Below, in pieces: positions 57,371 through 64,000 of a DNA stretch of 64,000 bases. The DNA is from Micavibrio_B sp964399985 (lineage in GTDB: Bacteria; Pseudomonadota; Alphaproteobacteria; Micavibrionales; Micavibrionaceae): positions 186,001 through 250,000 of the forward strand of contig CAYNRY010000003.1 in the NCBI GenBank assembly GCA_964399985.1, written 5' to 3'. The notes under the pieces were generated by a model. It had not been told where the DNA came from. It did not search any database and saw only the letters and a program-made list of their open reading frames with translations. The number at the start of each line of letters is the position of its first letter. The first letter of the stretch is position 1. The position numbers were made by a program, and so were the translations under genes.

Positions 57371-59157
57371 TATTTCTTCACCCACCATGTATCGGCAATG
57401 GCAGGCGTCATACCGGATAGCTTGGGATGCTCGAGTTTTTTCCACCATGCGAGACGCCAGCCGCCGAAATACCATTGCGGGATGACATAGTAATTCCATT
57501 GCAAGATGCGGTCGAGCGCATGAACATGGGCGACAAGGTCTTCACGGGTACGGGCAGTAATGATTTTTTCCACGAGGTCGTCGATGACCGGATCTTTGAT
57601 GCCGATCAAATTGCGCGAGCCTTGCATATCGGCGCGCGATGACGACCAGAATTCGCGCTGTTCGTTACCCGGGCTATCGGATTGTGCGATAATCGTCGAT
57701 GTTACATCGAAATCGAAGCTTTGAATGCGACGTTGATATTGCGCGTCATCCACCGGACGAAAAGTCGCGGCAACACCAATTTTTCTGAGGTTCTGAATAA
57801 AAGGCAAAGTCCAGCGTTCAAAGGCCGGATTGGCATCAAGGAATTCAAATTGCAAACGCTGACCGCTTTTTTCATGAACGCGGATGCCATTGGGGCCGGT
57901 TTTGTATCCGGCCTTTTCAAGAATATCCATGGCGGTTCTTAAATTAGCACGGTTGGCACCGGAGCCATCGGATTTAGGAGGCTGAAATTCAGTTGTGAAA
58001 ACTTCTTCCGGAATTTTGCCACGGTATTTTTCGAGTATTTCCAACTCCTTGCCTTTAGGCAGGCCGCTCGAGGCGAGGTCCGAGTTTTCAAAGAAACTGC
58101 GCGTACGTTTATAAGCGCTGTAAGCGAATTGCTTGTTCTCCCATTCAAAGTCGAAAGCATAGGAGAGGGCTTTGCGGACTTGCTTGTCCTGAAAGATAGG
58201 CTTGCGAATATTATACACCCAGCTTTGCGAGCCTTGCGGGCGCTGGTTTGGAATGACTTCCTTATGGATGCGGCCATCGAGGACTGGCGGGGCGTTGTAA
58301 GACGTCGCCCAGGCCTTGGCGATCATTTCCAATTGAATGTCGTAGGTGCCAGCGAAGAAAGCTTCCAACTGGACGTTCTGATCGCGGAAATAAGTATAGG
58401 CGATTTTATCGAAGTTATAGCGGCCTTTGAAAACGGGAAGATCCTTGCCCCACCAGTCCTTGATGCGCTCATAGGTAATAGAACGGCCTGGGGCAATGGA
58501 GGAGATTTTATACGGGCCGGAGCCGAGCGGCGGTTCTAGTGTCGTCACTTCGAATTTATGTTTGCCGTCAGTATAGAAGTGTTTCGGCAAAACAGGAAGC
58601 TGGCCGATGATCATCGGCAATTCATTATTCTCTTTTGTCTTGAACGTGAATTTCACGCGAAGCGGCGTTTCGGCGATGACTTTATCGACATCGGCGTAAT
58701 AGGCTTTATAAAACGGGGTGCCGTCTTTCATCAGCGTATTGAATGTCCAGACGACGTCATCGGCGGTGACCGGTTTACCGTCCGACCATTTTGCGATGGA
58801 GCGCAAATTGAAAGTGATGGAAGAATTATCTTCAGCGCGTTCGACGGTTTCAGCGAGAAGGCCGTACATGGAAAAAGGCTCGTCATAAGACTGTTCCATC
58901 AATGTTTGAAAAACGAGTGTAGATACGCCGTCTGCCGGATTACCTTTGACGATAAACGGATTGAGAGAGTCGAAAGAGCCGATTGAGGAGAGATTGAGCG
59001 TGCCACCTTTGGGGGCATCGGGATTGGTGTAATCGAAATGCGCAAAATCCGCCTTATATTTTGGCTCGCCGTGTAACGCAATGCCGTGTTTGGCGTCACC
59101 AGCGAAGGCGGAGGTTGTAAGGAGTAGGAAGTAGGCAGTAAGGAGTATGCGTTTCAT
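57370..59157 (-). CDS. yejA: Peptide ABC transporter substrate-binding protein (YejA-like)
   Basis: 595 residues with a signal peptide (MKRILLTAYFLLLTTSAFAG). SBP_bac_5 domain with FAHFDYTNPDAPKGGTLNLS, SIAKWSDGKPVTADDVVWTF, LPKGKELEILEKYRG and DKQVRKALSYAFDFEWENKQ. The sequence ends MTPAIADTWWVKK. YejA-type proteins bind oligopeptides for YejB/E/F. It is separated from yejBE by about 4.6 kb and stands upstream of kdsB, to which it is translationally coupled. Confidence 0.92.
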   Translation of the reverse strand: MKRILLTAYFLLLTTSAFAGDAKHGIALHGEPKYKADFAHFDYTNPDAPKGGTLNLSSIGSFDSLNPFIVKGNPADGVSTLVFQTLMEQSYDEPFSMYGLLAETVERAEDNSSITFNLRSIAKWSDGKPVTADDVVWTFNTLMKDGTPFYKAYYADVDKVIAETPLRVKFTFKTKENNELPMIIGQLPVLPKHFYTDGKHKFEVTTLEPPLGSGPYKISSIAPGRSITYERIKDWWGKDLPVFKGRYNFDKIAYTYFRDQNVQLEAFFAGTYDIQLEMIAKAWATSYNAPPVLDGRIHKEVIPNQRPQGSQSWVYNIRKPIFQDKQVRKALSYAFDFEWENKQFAYSAYKRTRSFFENSDLASSGLPKGKELEILEKYRGKIPEEVFTTEFQPPKSDGSGANRANLRTAMDILEKAGYKTGPNGIRVHEKSGQRLQFEFLDANPAFERWTLPFIQNLRKIGVAATFRPVDDAQYQRRIQSFDFDVTSTIIAQSDSPGNEQREFWSSSRADMQGSRNLIGIKDPVIDDLVEKIITARTREDLVAHVHALDRILQWNYYVIPQWYFGGWRLAWWKKLEHPKLSGMTPAIADTWWVKK

Positions 59158-59227
59158 ATATATGACCTCGGCTAAGAGGCATTTTTAGCATTAACTACGA
59201 GCCTTGTCATGGCTGGTTATACAATAA

Positions 59228-60088
59228 TTACCAGTTAAATCCCGTAATCGTGGCGGCGGGTTTATGCGGGCTTTGAGCCATGGCCTGTATAACGCGGGTC
59301 ATATCGGGCATGCCAGGATTATGGTCATAGCGCAATTCTTCCCAATGGATGCCGGTGAGGGACCAGATACCGTCGATCCCATAATTACACGCGCCGCGAA
59401 TATCGGTATGAAGCGCGTCCCCAAGCGCGCAGATTTTATCTTTGGGAGGATTACCGAGCAATTCGCGCGCGATATCGTAAATGCCTTGATAGGGTTTGCC
59501 GTGATAGCTGACTTCACCGCCGATTTGTTCATACAGCGCGGCGTAAGTTCCCGCGCATTGGATAAGATCTTCGCCTATATGAACGACGAGATCGGGATTG
59601 GCGCAAACCATTTTTAGATTACGGTTTTTGGATTCATGCAAAATTGCCAGTAATTCACCTTCGTCGAATTGTACGGAACCGGGAATAGAATTGAGGATAA
59701 AATCGGCATTGTCGATTGAATCTGCTAGTACGATATTTAGGCCACGCATGGGACCAGCAAATTCCGGTGAACCGAAGAACATCACCTTAGTATTTCTGTA
59801 ATTTTCAGACAATTCGACATGAGCAGATGCGCCCGCAGTTATGATCTCATCATACATGGAACGTTCGATGCCATAGCGTGTCAGGTCACGGATGCAATCT
59901 TCCGGCATCTTAGGCGTGTTCGAAACAAGACAAATTTTCTTACCATGATTTTTCAGCGTTTCAAGGCAGACAATCGTACCAGGATTGAGGCGCTGGCCGT
60001 TATGCAGTAATCCGAATATATCGAGGAAATAATAATCATATTGGTCTGCAATATCGCGCAGGCCGGAGAGGTGGGGTATTTGGGTCAT
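59228..60088 (-). CDS. HAD-superfamily class IIA hydrolase (TIGR01459-like)
   Basis: 286 residues. Opening motif YYFLDIFGLLHNGQRLNPGT is the DxWG-type nucleophile loop of this group (Asp with an aromatic where most HAD enzymes have Asp). Then KICLVSNTPKMPED (motif II Ser/Thr), and DKICALGDALHTDIRGACNYGIDG with the class IIA cap in the middle. Likely a phosphatase; substrate unknown. ATG overlaps the stop of the TipF-like gene by one base. Confidence 0.85.
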   Translation of the reverse strand: MTQIPHLSGLRDIADQYDYYFLDIFGLLHNGQRLNPGTIVCLETLKNHGKKICLVSNTPKMPEDCIRDLTRYGIERSMYDEIITAGASAHVELSENYRNTKVMFFGSPEFAGPMRGLNIVLADSIDNADFILNSIPGSVQFDEGELLAILHESKNRNLKMVCANPDLVVHIGEDLIQCAGTYAALYEQIGGEVSYHGKPYQGIYDIARELLGNPPKDKICALGDALHTDIRGACNYGIDGIWSLTGIHWEELRYDHNPGMPDMTRVIQAMAQSPHKPAATITGFNW

Positions 60089-61386
60089 TAAGCTGCTTTT
60101 TTGGGACGGTAGGCGATTTCAAGATCAGGTTTGCCGAAGAGATAACCTTCGCCGTATTCGACATCAAAATCAAGAAGCTCGACCACTTCGCGCTCGTTTT
60201 CCATCTTTTCGACGATCAGGGTAATATTCGCGGCGTCCAAGCGGTTTTTCAGGCGGTTGATCAGGGCTTCGCCTTCGGATGTCGCGGTGAGGGATATCAG
60301 TTTCGCGGCATCGAGCTTGATAAATTCAATGCGCAGTTTTTGCAGCTTCACGACATCGAGATTGGGGTTGTCGATATTATCGATGGAGAAACGGCAGCCT
60401 GTCTGACCGAGGCCTTGCATCACGGCCATCATCTGCGGCGAGAGATCGTTGAACTCGCTCTGCTTGATTTCAAATATAAGATTTTGTGATAGATCGCGAT
60501 TGCGTTTGATGAACTCTAAAAGATCGCCCATAAACGCAGGATCTTTAAGCGATGAAACGGCTATATTGAGAAAGTAACCCAATTCTACATTGCGCCGCGC
60601 ATCGGAGCGAATGCTGTCCAGTACATGGACAAGCAGCAAGTGATCGACATCGGCCATCAATGTTTCTTTTTCGGCGAGTTCGCGGTAGCGCTCGGCGGAA
60701 AGATAGACGCCGGCTTTGGCGCGGATACGGGCAAATAATTCAAGATAGATAAGACGGCGTGAGGGAAGTTTGACAATCGGCTGCGCGAAAATCTCGATAC
60801 GGTCGTTATGCACGGCGTGGTGAATAAGCTCGGATACGATCGTGTCGCTGTAATTTGACGGATGGGACGACATGCGACGATCCATTTCAATGTCGTCGTT
60901 TTCGGAAAACAGTTCGTCGCTGCGGGACGCCGAAGATACGGTTAAATCTTCATATTTTCGTGATGTGTCGGCAACCGTAGCGCGGGGACGCATACCCATT
61001 TTTTCAAAAGATTGCTGAATACGGCTGGCGAGACTTTCGCCGAGCGGCGCTTGGGCGGTTTGTGTCGCTTGCTGTTTTTTGAGAAGGGCAGCAGCACGGG
61101 CCATGTCGTCTTTCAAACCGTCTATTTCACCGCGCGTTCTTGCCATTTCGCGAGTGAGGCGGTCGTGATTGATGCCCATTGCTGATACTTGCGTTTTGAT
61201 TTTCTTCTCTGCTTGATAGCGGGAAAGCATTTCATATCCCATCGTACCGGCCAAGACCAGAAAACCGGCGACAGTTCCTGCCGCCGAGCCGCCAAACGCG
61301 CCCCCAATAAAGGCAACCGTCAGGACACAGCCGCACAGATAGAGCGAAAGCCAGATCGTGGAATGTTTGGAGATAAAATCGAACAT
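60088..61386 (-). CDS. TipF-like protein: membrane anchor, coiled coil, degenerate EAL
   Basis: 432 residues: two membrane helices (residues 12-50), a coiled coil (about 55-105, ending LKKQQATQTAQ), then an EAL domain (200-425). EAL motifs are altered: LELFARIR, LNIAVSSL, FEIKQSEF (E-x-K-Q), FSIDNIDN instead of DDFG, KLDAAK, EKMENE and YGEGYLFGKP (Glu for the usual Gln). So it cannot be expected to hydrolyse c-di-GMP; TipF of Caulobacter has the same layout, binds c-di-GMP and marks the new pole for flagellum assembly. The TipF identity is inferred from architecture. Confidence 0.7.
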   Translation of the reverse strand: MFDFISKHSTIWLSLYLCGCVLTVAFIGGAFGGSAAGTVAGFLVLAGTMGYEMLSRYQAEKKIKTQVSAMGINHDRLTREMARTRGEIDGLKDDMARAAALLKKQQATQTAQAPLGESLASRIQQSFEKMGMRPRATVADTSRKYEDLTVSSASRSDELFSENDDIEMDRRMSSHPSNYSDTIVSELIHHAVHNDRIEIFAQPIVKLPSRRLIYLELFARIRAKAGVYLSAERYRELAEKETLMADVDHLLLVHVLDSIRSDARRNVELGYFLNIAVSSLKDPAFMGDLLEFIKRNRDLSQNLIFEIKQSEFNDLSPQMMAVMQGLGQTGCRFSIDNIDNPNLDVVKLQKLRIEFIKLDAAKLISLTATSEGEALINRLKNRLDAANITLIVEKMENEREVVELLDFDVEYGEGYLFGKPDLEIAYRPKKAA

Positions 61387-61396
61387 TAAATTCTAT

Positions 61397-62464
61397 TTAA
61401 ATTCTGTGGTCAGCCCCTATGGCTTCCGTAATATGACTAAAGCCATCAGACCGTAAGAGTTCCAATAAGTCCAGATTTATTTTCCGGATTAGAGCAGGGC
61501 CGTGAAAAACAAGACCGCTATAGAGCTGGACAAGAGTAGCGCCTGCGCGGATTTTGGCATAGGCATCTTCACCGGAGGAAATGCCGCCCGCGCCGATAAT
61601 CGGAATACACCCATCGGTCAGGGCGTAGAAACGGCGGATCATGGCGGTGGAGAGATCGGTGAGCGGCGCACCCGACAGGCCACCTTTTTGTTCGCGGAAA
61701 TCCCGTGGCAATTCTTCGGGGCGGTAAAGCGTTGTATTGGTCAGGATAACGCCATCGATTTTCAATGAGAGCAGAACATCGGCGATATCCTTGACTTGGG
61801 CATCATCGAGATCGGGCGCGAGTTTGACGAAAACCGGCGGCGGGTGAACACCGCATGATTTGGTGCGTTCATCGAGAACAGCCCCGAGTAATTCAGTTAG
61901 AGGTTCTTTTTCCTGTAAATTGCGAAGGCCCGGCGTATTGGGCGAGGAGATATTGATCGTAATGTAATCGGACAAGGGGCCGAGTGTACGGATCAAGGCG
62001 GTATAATCACTGGCGGCATCGGTTTGATCTTTGTTCATACCGATATTAATGCCAACTACGCCTTGCGATCGCGGCTTGTGGGTCAGGAATTTATGAAGGT
62101 TGGATTTAAAGGCGCCGACACCTTTATTGGGAAAGCCCATACGGTTGATCACCGCGCCATGGTCTGGATCGCGAAAGACGCGCGGGCGCGGATTTCCCTT
62201 TTGCGGTTTTATCGTCACCGTGCCGACTTCTACAAAACCAAAGCCGAGTTTTAGCATTGGCGTAATGACTTCGGCGTTTTTGTCGAAGCCTGCGGCAAGG
62301 CCGACAGGGTTCGGAAATACGCGGCCACAAAGCTCAACGCGTAAGGCTGGGTCGTTGACAGGTTTTACTGCAGGAGCAAGATTTCTTTTTAAAGCTTCGA
62401 TCGTTATCCGGTGCGCGTTTTCAGCGTCGAGACAAAAGAGAAGTGGTTTTACGAGATCGAACAA
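61397..62464 (-). CDS. pyrD: Dihydroorotate dehydrogenase (quinone)
   Basis: 355 residues; class 2 membrane-associated enzyme of pyrimidine synthesis. TTG start at 62464, just after the pgsA stop and with GGGG upstream. N-terminal helix MFDLVKPLLFCLDAENAH is the class 2 membrane-binding part. FMN and substrate motifs: PVGLAAGFDKNAEV, GFGFVEVGTVTIKPQKGNP, YITINISSPNTPGLR (catalytic Ser), VKLAPDLDDAQ, GVILTNTT, IIGAGGISSGEDAYAKIRAG and GATLVQLYSGLV. Forms a transcription unit with pgsA upstream. Confidence 0.95.
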   Translation of the reverse strand: MFDLVKPLLFCLDAENAHRITIEALKRNLAPAVKPVNDPALRVELCGRVFPNPVGLAAGFDKNAEVITPMLKLGFGFVEVGTVTIKPQKGNPRPRVFRDPDHGAVINRMGFPNKGVGAFKSNLHKFLTHKPRSQGVVGINIGMNKDQTDAASDYTALIRTLGPLSDYITINISSPNTPGLRNLQEKEPLTELLGAVLDERTKSCGVHPPPVFVKLAPDLDDAQVKDIADVLLSLKIDGVILTNTTLYRPEELPRDFREQKGGLSGAPLTDLSTAMIRRFYALTDGCIPIIGAGGISSGEDAYAKIRAGATLVQLYSGLVFHGPALIRKINLDLLELLRSDGFSHITEAIGADHRI

Positions 62465-62466
62465 TT

Positions 62467-63033
62467 TTAGCCCCGCAAATGCTGGAAGCCGACTTTAAGA
62501 TAATCCCAGCCTGTCTGAATAGTGAGCAGGGCCGCAACCGTGATAATCATATGGCCCCAGGTGAGAGTCGAAATATGCGTCCAGGCAAGCGTCGCATCAC
62601 CGTAAGGTCCCATGATCAAAAAGCCGAGCGAAGTCATCTGGAATCCGGTTTTATATTTTGCGAGTTTGGAAACGGGCACGGAGATATTTTTAGGGCCGAG
62701 AAATTCACGAAGGCCGGAAATTAAAAATTCGCGGGTGATAATAAGAAGCGGCGGTATAATCCAGATGCCTTCGAGTTTATTCGTCGCGACAAGGCAGAGA
62801 ATAACCGTAATGACGAAAATTTTGTCGGCAATGGGGTCAAGAAATTTACCGAAAGCGGATTCGATTTTCATCTTGCGGGCAAGATAGCCGTCGAACCAGT
62901 CCGTAATGCATCCAAGGGTATAGAGAACCAAAGCCGACCACGCGGCCCATGGCGCGTCGATAAACATCAACAAGAGTAGGAAAGGAAGGCTAGCGAGGCG
63001 GCTAACGGTAATGATATTCGGGAGATTCTTCAT
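62467..63033 (-). CDS. pgsA: CDP-diacylglycerol-glycerol-3-phosphate 3-phosphatidyltransferase
   Basis: 188-residue integral membrane enzyme of phosphatidylglycerol synthesis. Hallmark CDP-alcohol phosphotransferase motif TDWFDGYLARKMKIESAFGK then FLDPIADK (D-G-x2-A-R-x8-G-x3-D-x3-D) at about residues 43-71. Starts at LPNIITVSRLA. Six helices. Leads into pyrD. Confidence 0.95.
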   Translation of the reverse strand: MKNLPNIITVSRLASLPFLLLLMFIDAPWAAWSALVLYTLGCITDWFDGYLARKMKIESAFGKFLDPIADKIFVITVILCLVATNKLEGIWIIPPLLIITREFLISGLREFLGPKNISVPVSKLAKYKTGFQMTSLGFLIMGPYGDATLAWTHISTLTWGHMIITVAALLTIQTGWDYLKVGFQHLRG

Positions 63034-63060
63034 ATCTTATCTATAGACATATTTAGCGCC

Positions 63061-63140
63061 TGTGTCATCCCCGCGAAAGCGGGGATCCTCCCTTGAATAT
63101 CGCCAGAAAGAGAGATCCCCACTTTCGCGGGGATGACACT
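63061..63140. repeat. Paired GTCATCCCCGCGAAAGC inverted repeat
   Basis: GTGTCATCCCCGCGAAAGCG at the left and its reverse complement at the right (...TCGCGGGGATGACACT) flank about 20 unpaired bases. A complete two-armed element of the family seen at 7256, 11621 and 45804, in the pgsA-ctrA gap. Confidence 0.85.
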
Positions 63141-63162
63141 AATATTTATAATCTAGAATAAA

Positions 63163-63864
63163 TTAAGCCGTAGCTTTTGCCGCGGCACCTTGCGGTTCGC
63201 GAAGGACATAGCCGCGACCCCAGACGGTTTCGATGTAGTTTTCACCGCCGGCTGCCTGCTCGAGCTTTTTGCGAAGCTTGCAGATGAAGACGTCGATGAT
63301 TTTAACTTCAGGCTCGTCCATACCGCCATAGAGGTGGTTCAAGAACATTTCCTTGGTCAAGGTCGTGCCTTTGCGGAGCGCGAGGAGTTCGAGGATACCG
63401 TATTCCTTGCCGGTCAGGTGGACAGGTTTGCCATCGACGTCGACGGTGCGGCTGTCAAGGTTAACGGCAACGCGGCCAATCTGGATTTTCGACTGCGCGT
63501 GACCTTGGGAGCGGCGGACAATAGCCTTGATACGGGCGATCATCTCGGCTTTTTCGAACGGCTTGGTTAGGTAATCGTCGGCTCCGAAGCCCAGACCTTT
63601 GATCTTGCTATCAAGCTCGGCAAGGCCAGAAAGGATAAGGATAGGAATATTGATCTTATCGTTTCGTAATTTCTTCAGCACGTCATAACCGTGCATATCT
63701 GGTAACATTAGATCAAGTATGATGATGTCATACTCATAAAATTTTCCTAACTCGTAGGCGTCTTCACCTAAATCGGTGGTTTCAACCATATATCCTTCGG
63801 ATTTAAGGATCATCTCGATCGACTTGGCGGTGGAGCTGTCGTCTTCTACTAGTAGTACGCGCAT
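63163..63864 (-). CDS. ctrA: Cell-cycle response regulator CtrA
   Basis: 233 residues from ATG 63864 (MRVLLVEDDS, with GGGAGA upstream); an earlier reading frame start was rejected. REC domain with Asp51 in ILDLMLPDMHG; OmpR-type winged helix beginning IQIGRVAVNLDSRTVDVDGK, with HLTGKEYGILELLALRKG, LTKEMFLNHLYGG, and DVFICKLRKKLEQAA then GRGYVL. Master transcription regulator of alphaproteobacteria, controlling flagella, pili, division and DNA methylation, and silencing the origin. It receives phosphate from CckA via ChpT, encoded in this window. Confidence 0.97.
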   Translation of the reverse strand: MRVLLVEDDSSTAKSIEMILKSEGYMVETTDLGEDAYELGKFYEYDIIILDLMLPDMHGYDVLKKLRNDKINIPILILSGLAELDSKIKGLGFGADDYLTKPFEKAEMIARIKAIVRRSQGHAQSKIQIGRVAVNLDSRTVDVDGKPVHLTGKEYGILELLALRKGTTLTKEMFLNHLYGGMDEPEVKIIDVFICKLRKKLEQAAGGENYIETVWGRGYVLREPQGAAAKATA

Positions 63865-63904
63865 GGGGGTTCTCCCTGTTGACTGGTCCGAAAAGAATGA
63901 ACTT

Positions 63905-63990
63905 AGGAACTCTTTGTTAATAACTATATTAACATTTATTAAAAAGGTTAACAAAGAATTATTTTTGCTGGCAGGGCAGCAAATAGTTAA
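63905..63990 (-). promoter_or_regulatory. ctrA upstream region with clustered TTAA sites
   Basis: Five TTAA tetramers at 63917, 63929, 63939, 63948 and 63987, spaced 12, 10, 9 and 39 bases. CtrA boxes are TTAA-N7-TTAA (spacing 11); none fits exactly, although two pairs miss by one. May be degenerate autoregulatory sites or only AT richness. Confidence 0.3.
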
Positions 63991-64000
63991 GATTTTGTTT

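Noticed and set aside
56596..57499. Upstream extensions of the O-antigen ligase and kdsB reading frames
   Set aside because: Extensions fall inside the preceding overlapping genes and lack ribosome sites; shorter starts fit family lengths.

Overview
The window looks like the chromosome of a free-living alphaproteobacterium of moderate GC, with no sign of plasmid or prophage backbone. The clearest lineage markers are ctrA, chpT, mipZ and a TipF-like degenerate EAL protein, i.e. the alphaproteobacterial cell-cycle and polarity set. CheA of the CheA-CheW-CheW-REC type, YejABEF, an I78 inhibitor domain and an orphan Flp pilin fit this. Several large proteins I cannot assign to a family suggest a poorly sampled lineage (a Micavibrio-like or other deep-branching group is possible, but the sequence alone does not settle it).

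Layout. 1-5.3 kb: the 3'-truncated end of a RAP-domain-like gene, divergent from acnA, then a tiny lipoprotein and a zincin-like protein. 5.3-20.1 kb: mostly minus-strand housekeeping and accessory genes: an ELM1-like protein, an orphan Flp pilin, a VTT-domain membrane protein, an HxlR regulator divergent from a WrbA-like flavoprotein, a secreted endonuclease/exonuclease/phosphatase-fold protein, an outer-membrane barrel, a soluble double-PAS chemoreceptor, a Gly/Ser-rich secreted protein, an SDR and a glutaredoxin-MauE fusion. 20.1-24.5 kb: a strongly structured leader before a 37-residue membrane peptide, then a compact AT-rich three-gene module overlapping the 3' end of lepA (small membrane anchor, LPO_1073/Vpar_1526-like protein, trypsin-like protease). 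24.5-29.8 kb: an I78 inhibitor protein and three large unknown proteins with internal repeats. 30.2-43.8 kb: purH, then the operon chpT-cheA-cheW-cheY-cheB-cheR, galU, mipZ, pepP and an EAL phosphodiesterase. 43.8-46 kb: a candidate 6S RNA, rpsU, another unknown protein and a cluster of interspersed palindromes. 46-59 kb: the yej peptide-import genes scattered among argB, an M20 amidohydrolase, a second zincin-like protein, and an overlapping run yejA-kdsB-O-antigen ligase/polymerase-phosphatase. 59-64 kb: HAD phosphatase, TipF-like protein, pyrD, pgsA and ctrA.

How the genes fit together. ChpT relays phosphate to CtrA, MipZ places the division septum, and TipF-like and EAL proteins read or degrade c-di-GMP, so the window holds much of a motility/cell-cycle circuit beside a full chemotaxis core. 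KdsB, GalU and the O-antigen ligase-like protein point to an LPS-bearing envelope. Three families of short palindromic repeats (GTCATNCC..., GTCATNCTGA..., and CACGAA-type) are spread through the intergenic spaces.

The best candidate for an undescribed system is the three-gene block at 20655-22645. Two of its proteins carry the same SQxQKGGxxSxNIQIGNI motif (one behind a membrane anchor, one at the N-terminus of a soluble protein), and the third is a protease with an intact catalytic triad. All three assignments rest on reading motifs by eye. No tRNA, rRNA, CRISPR array, integrase or transposase gene was recognised.
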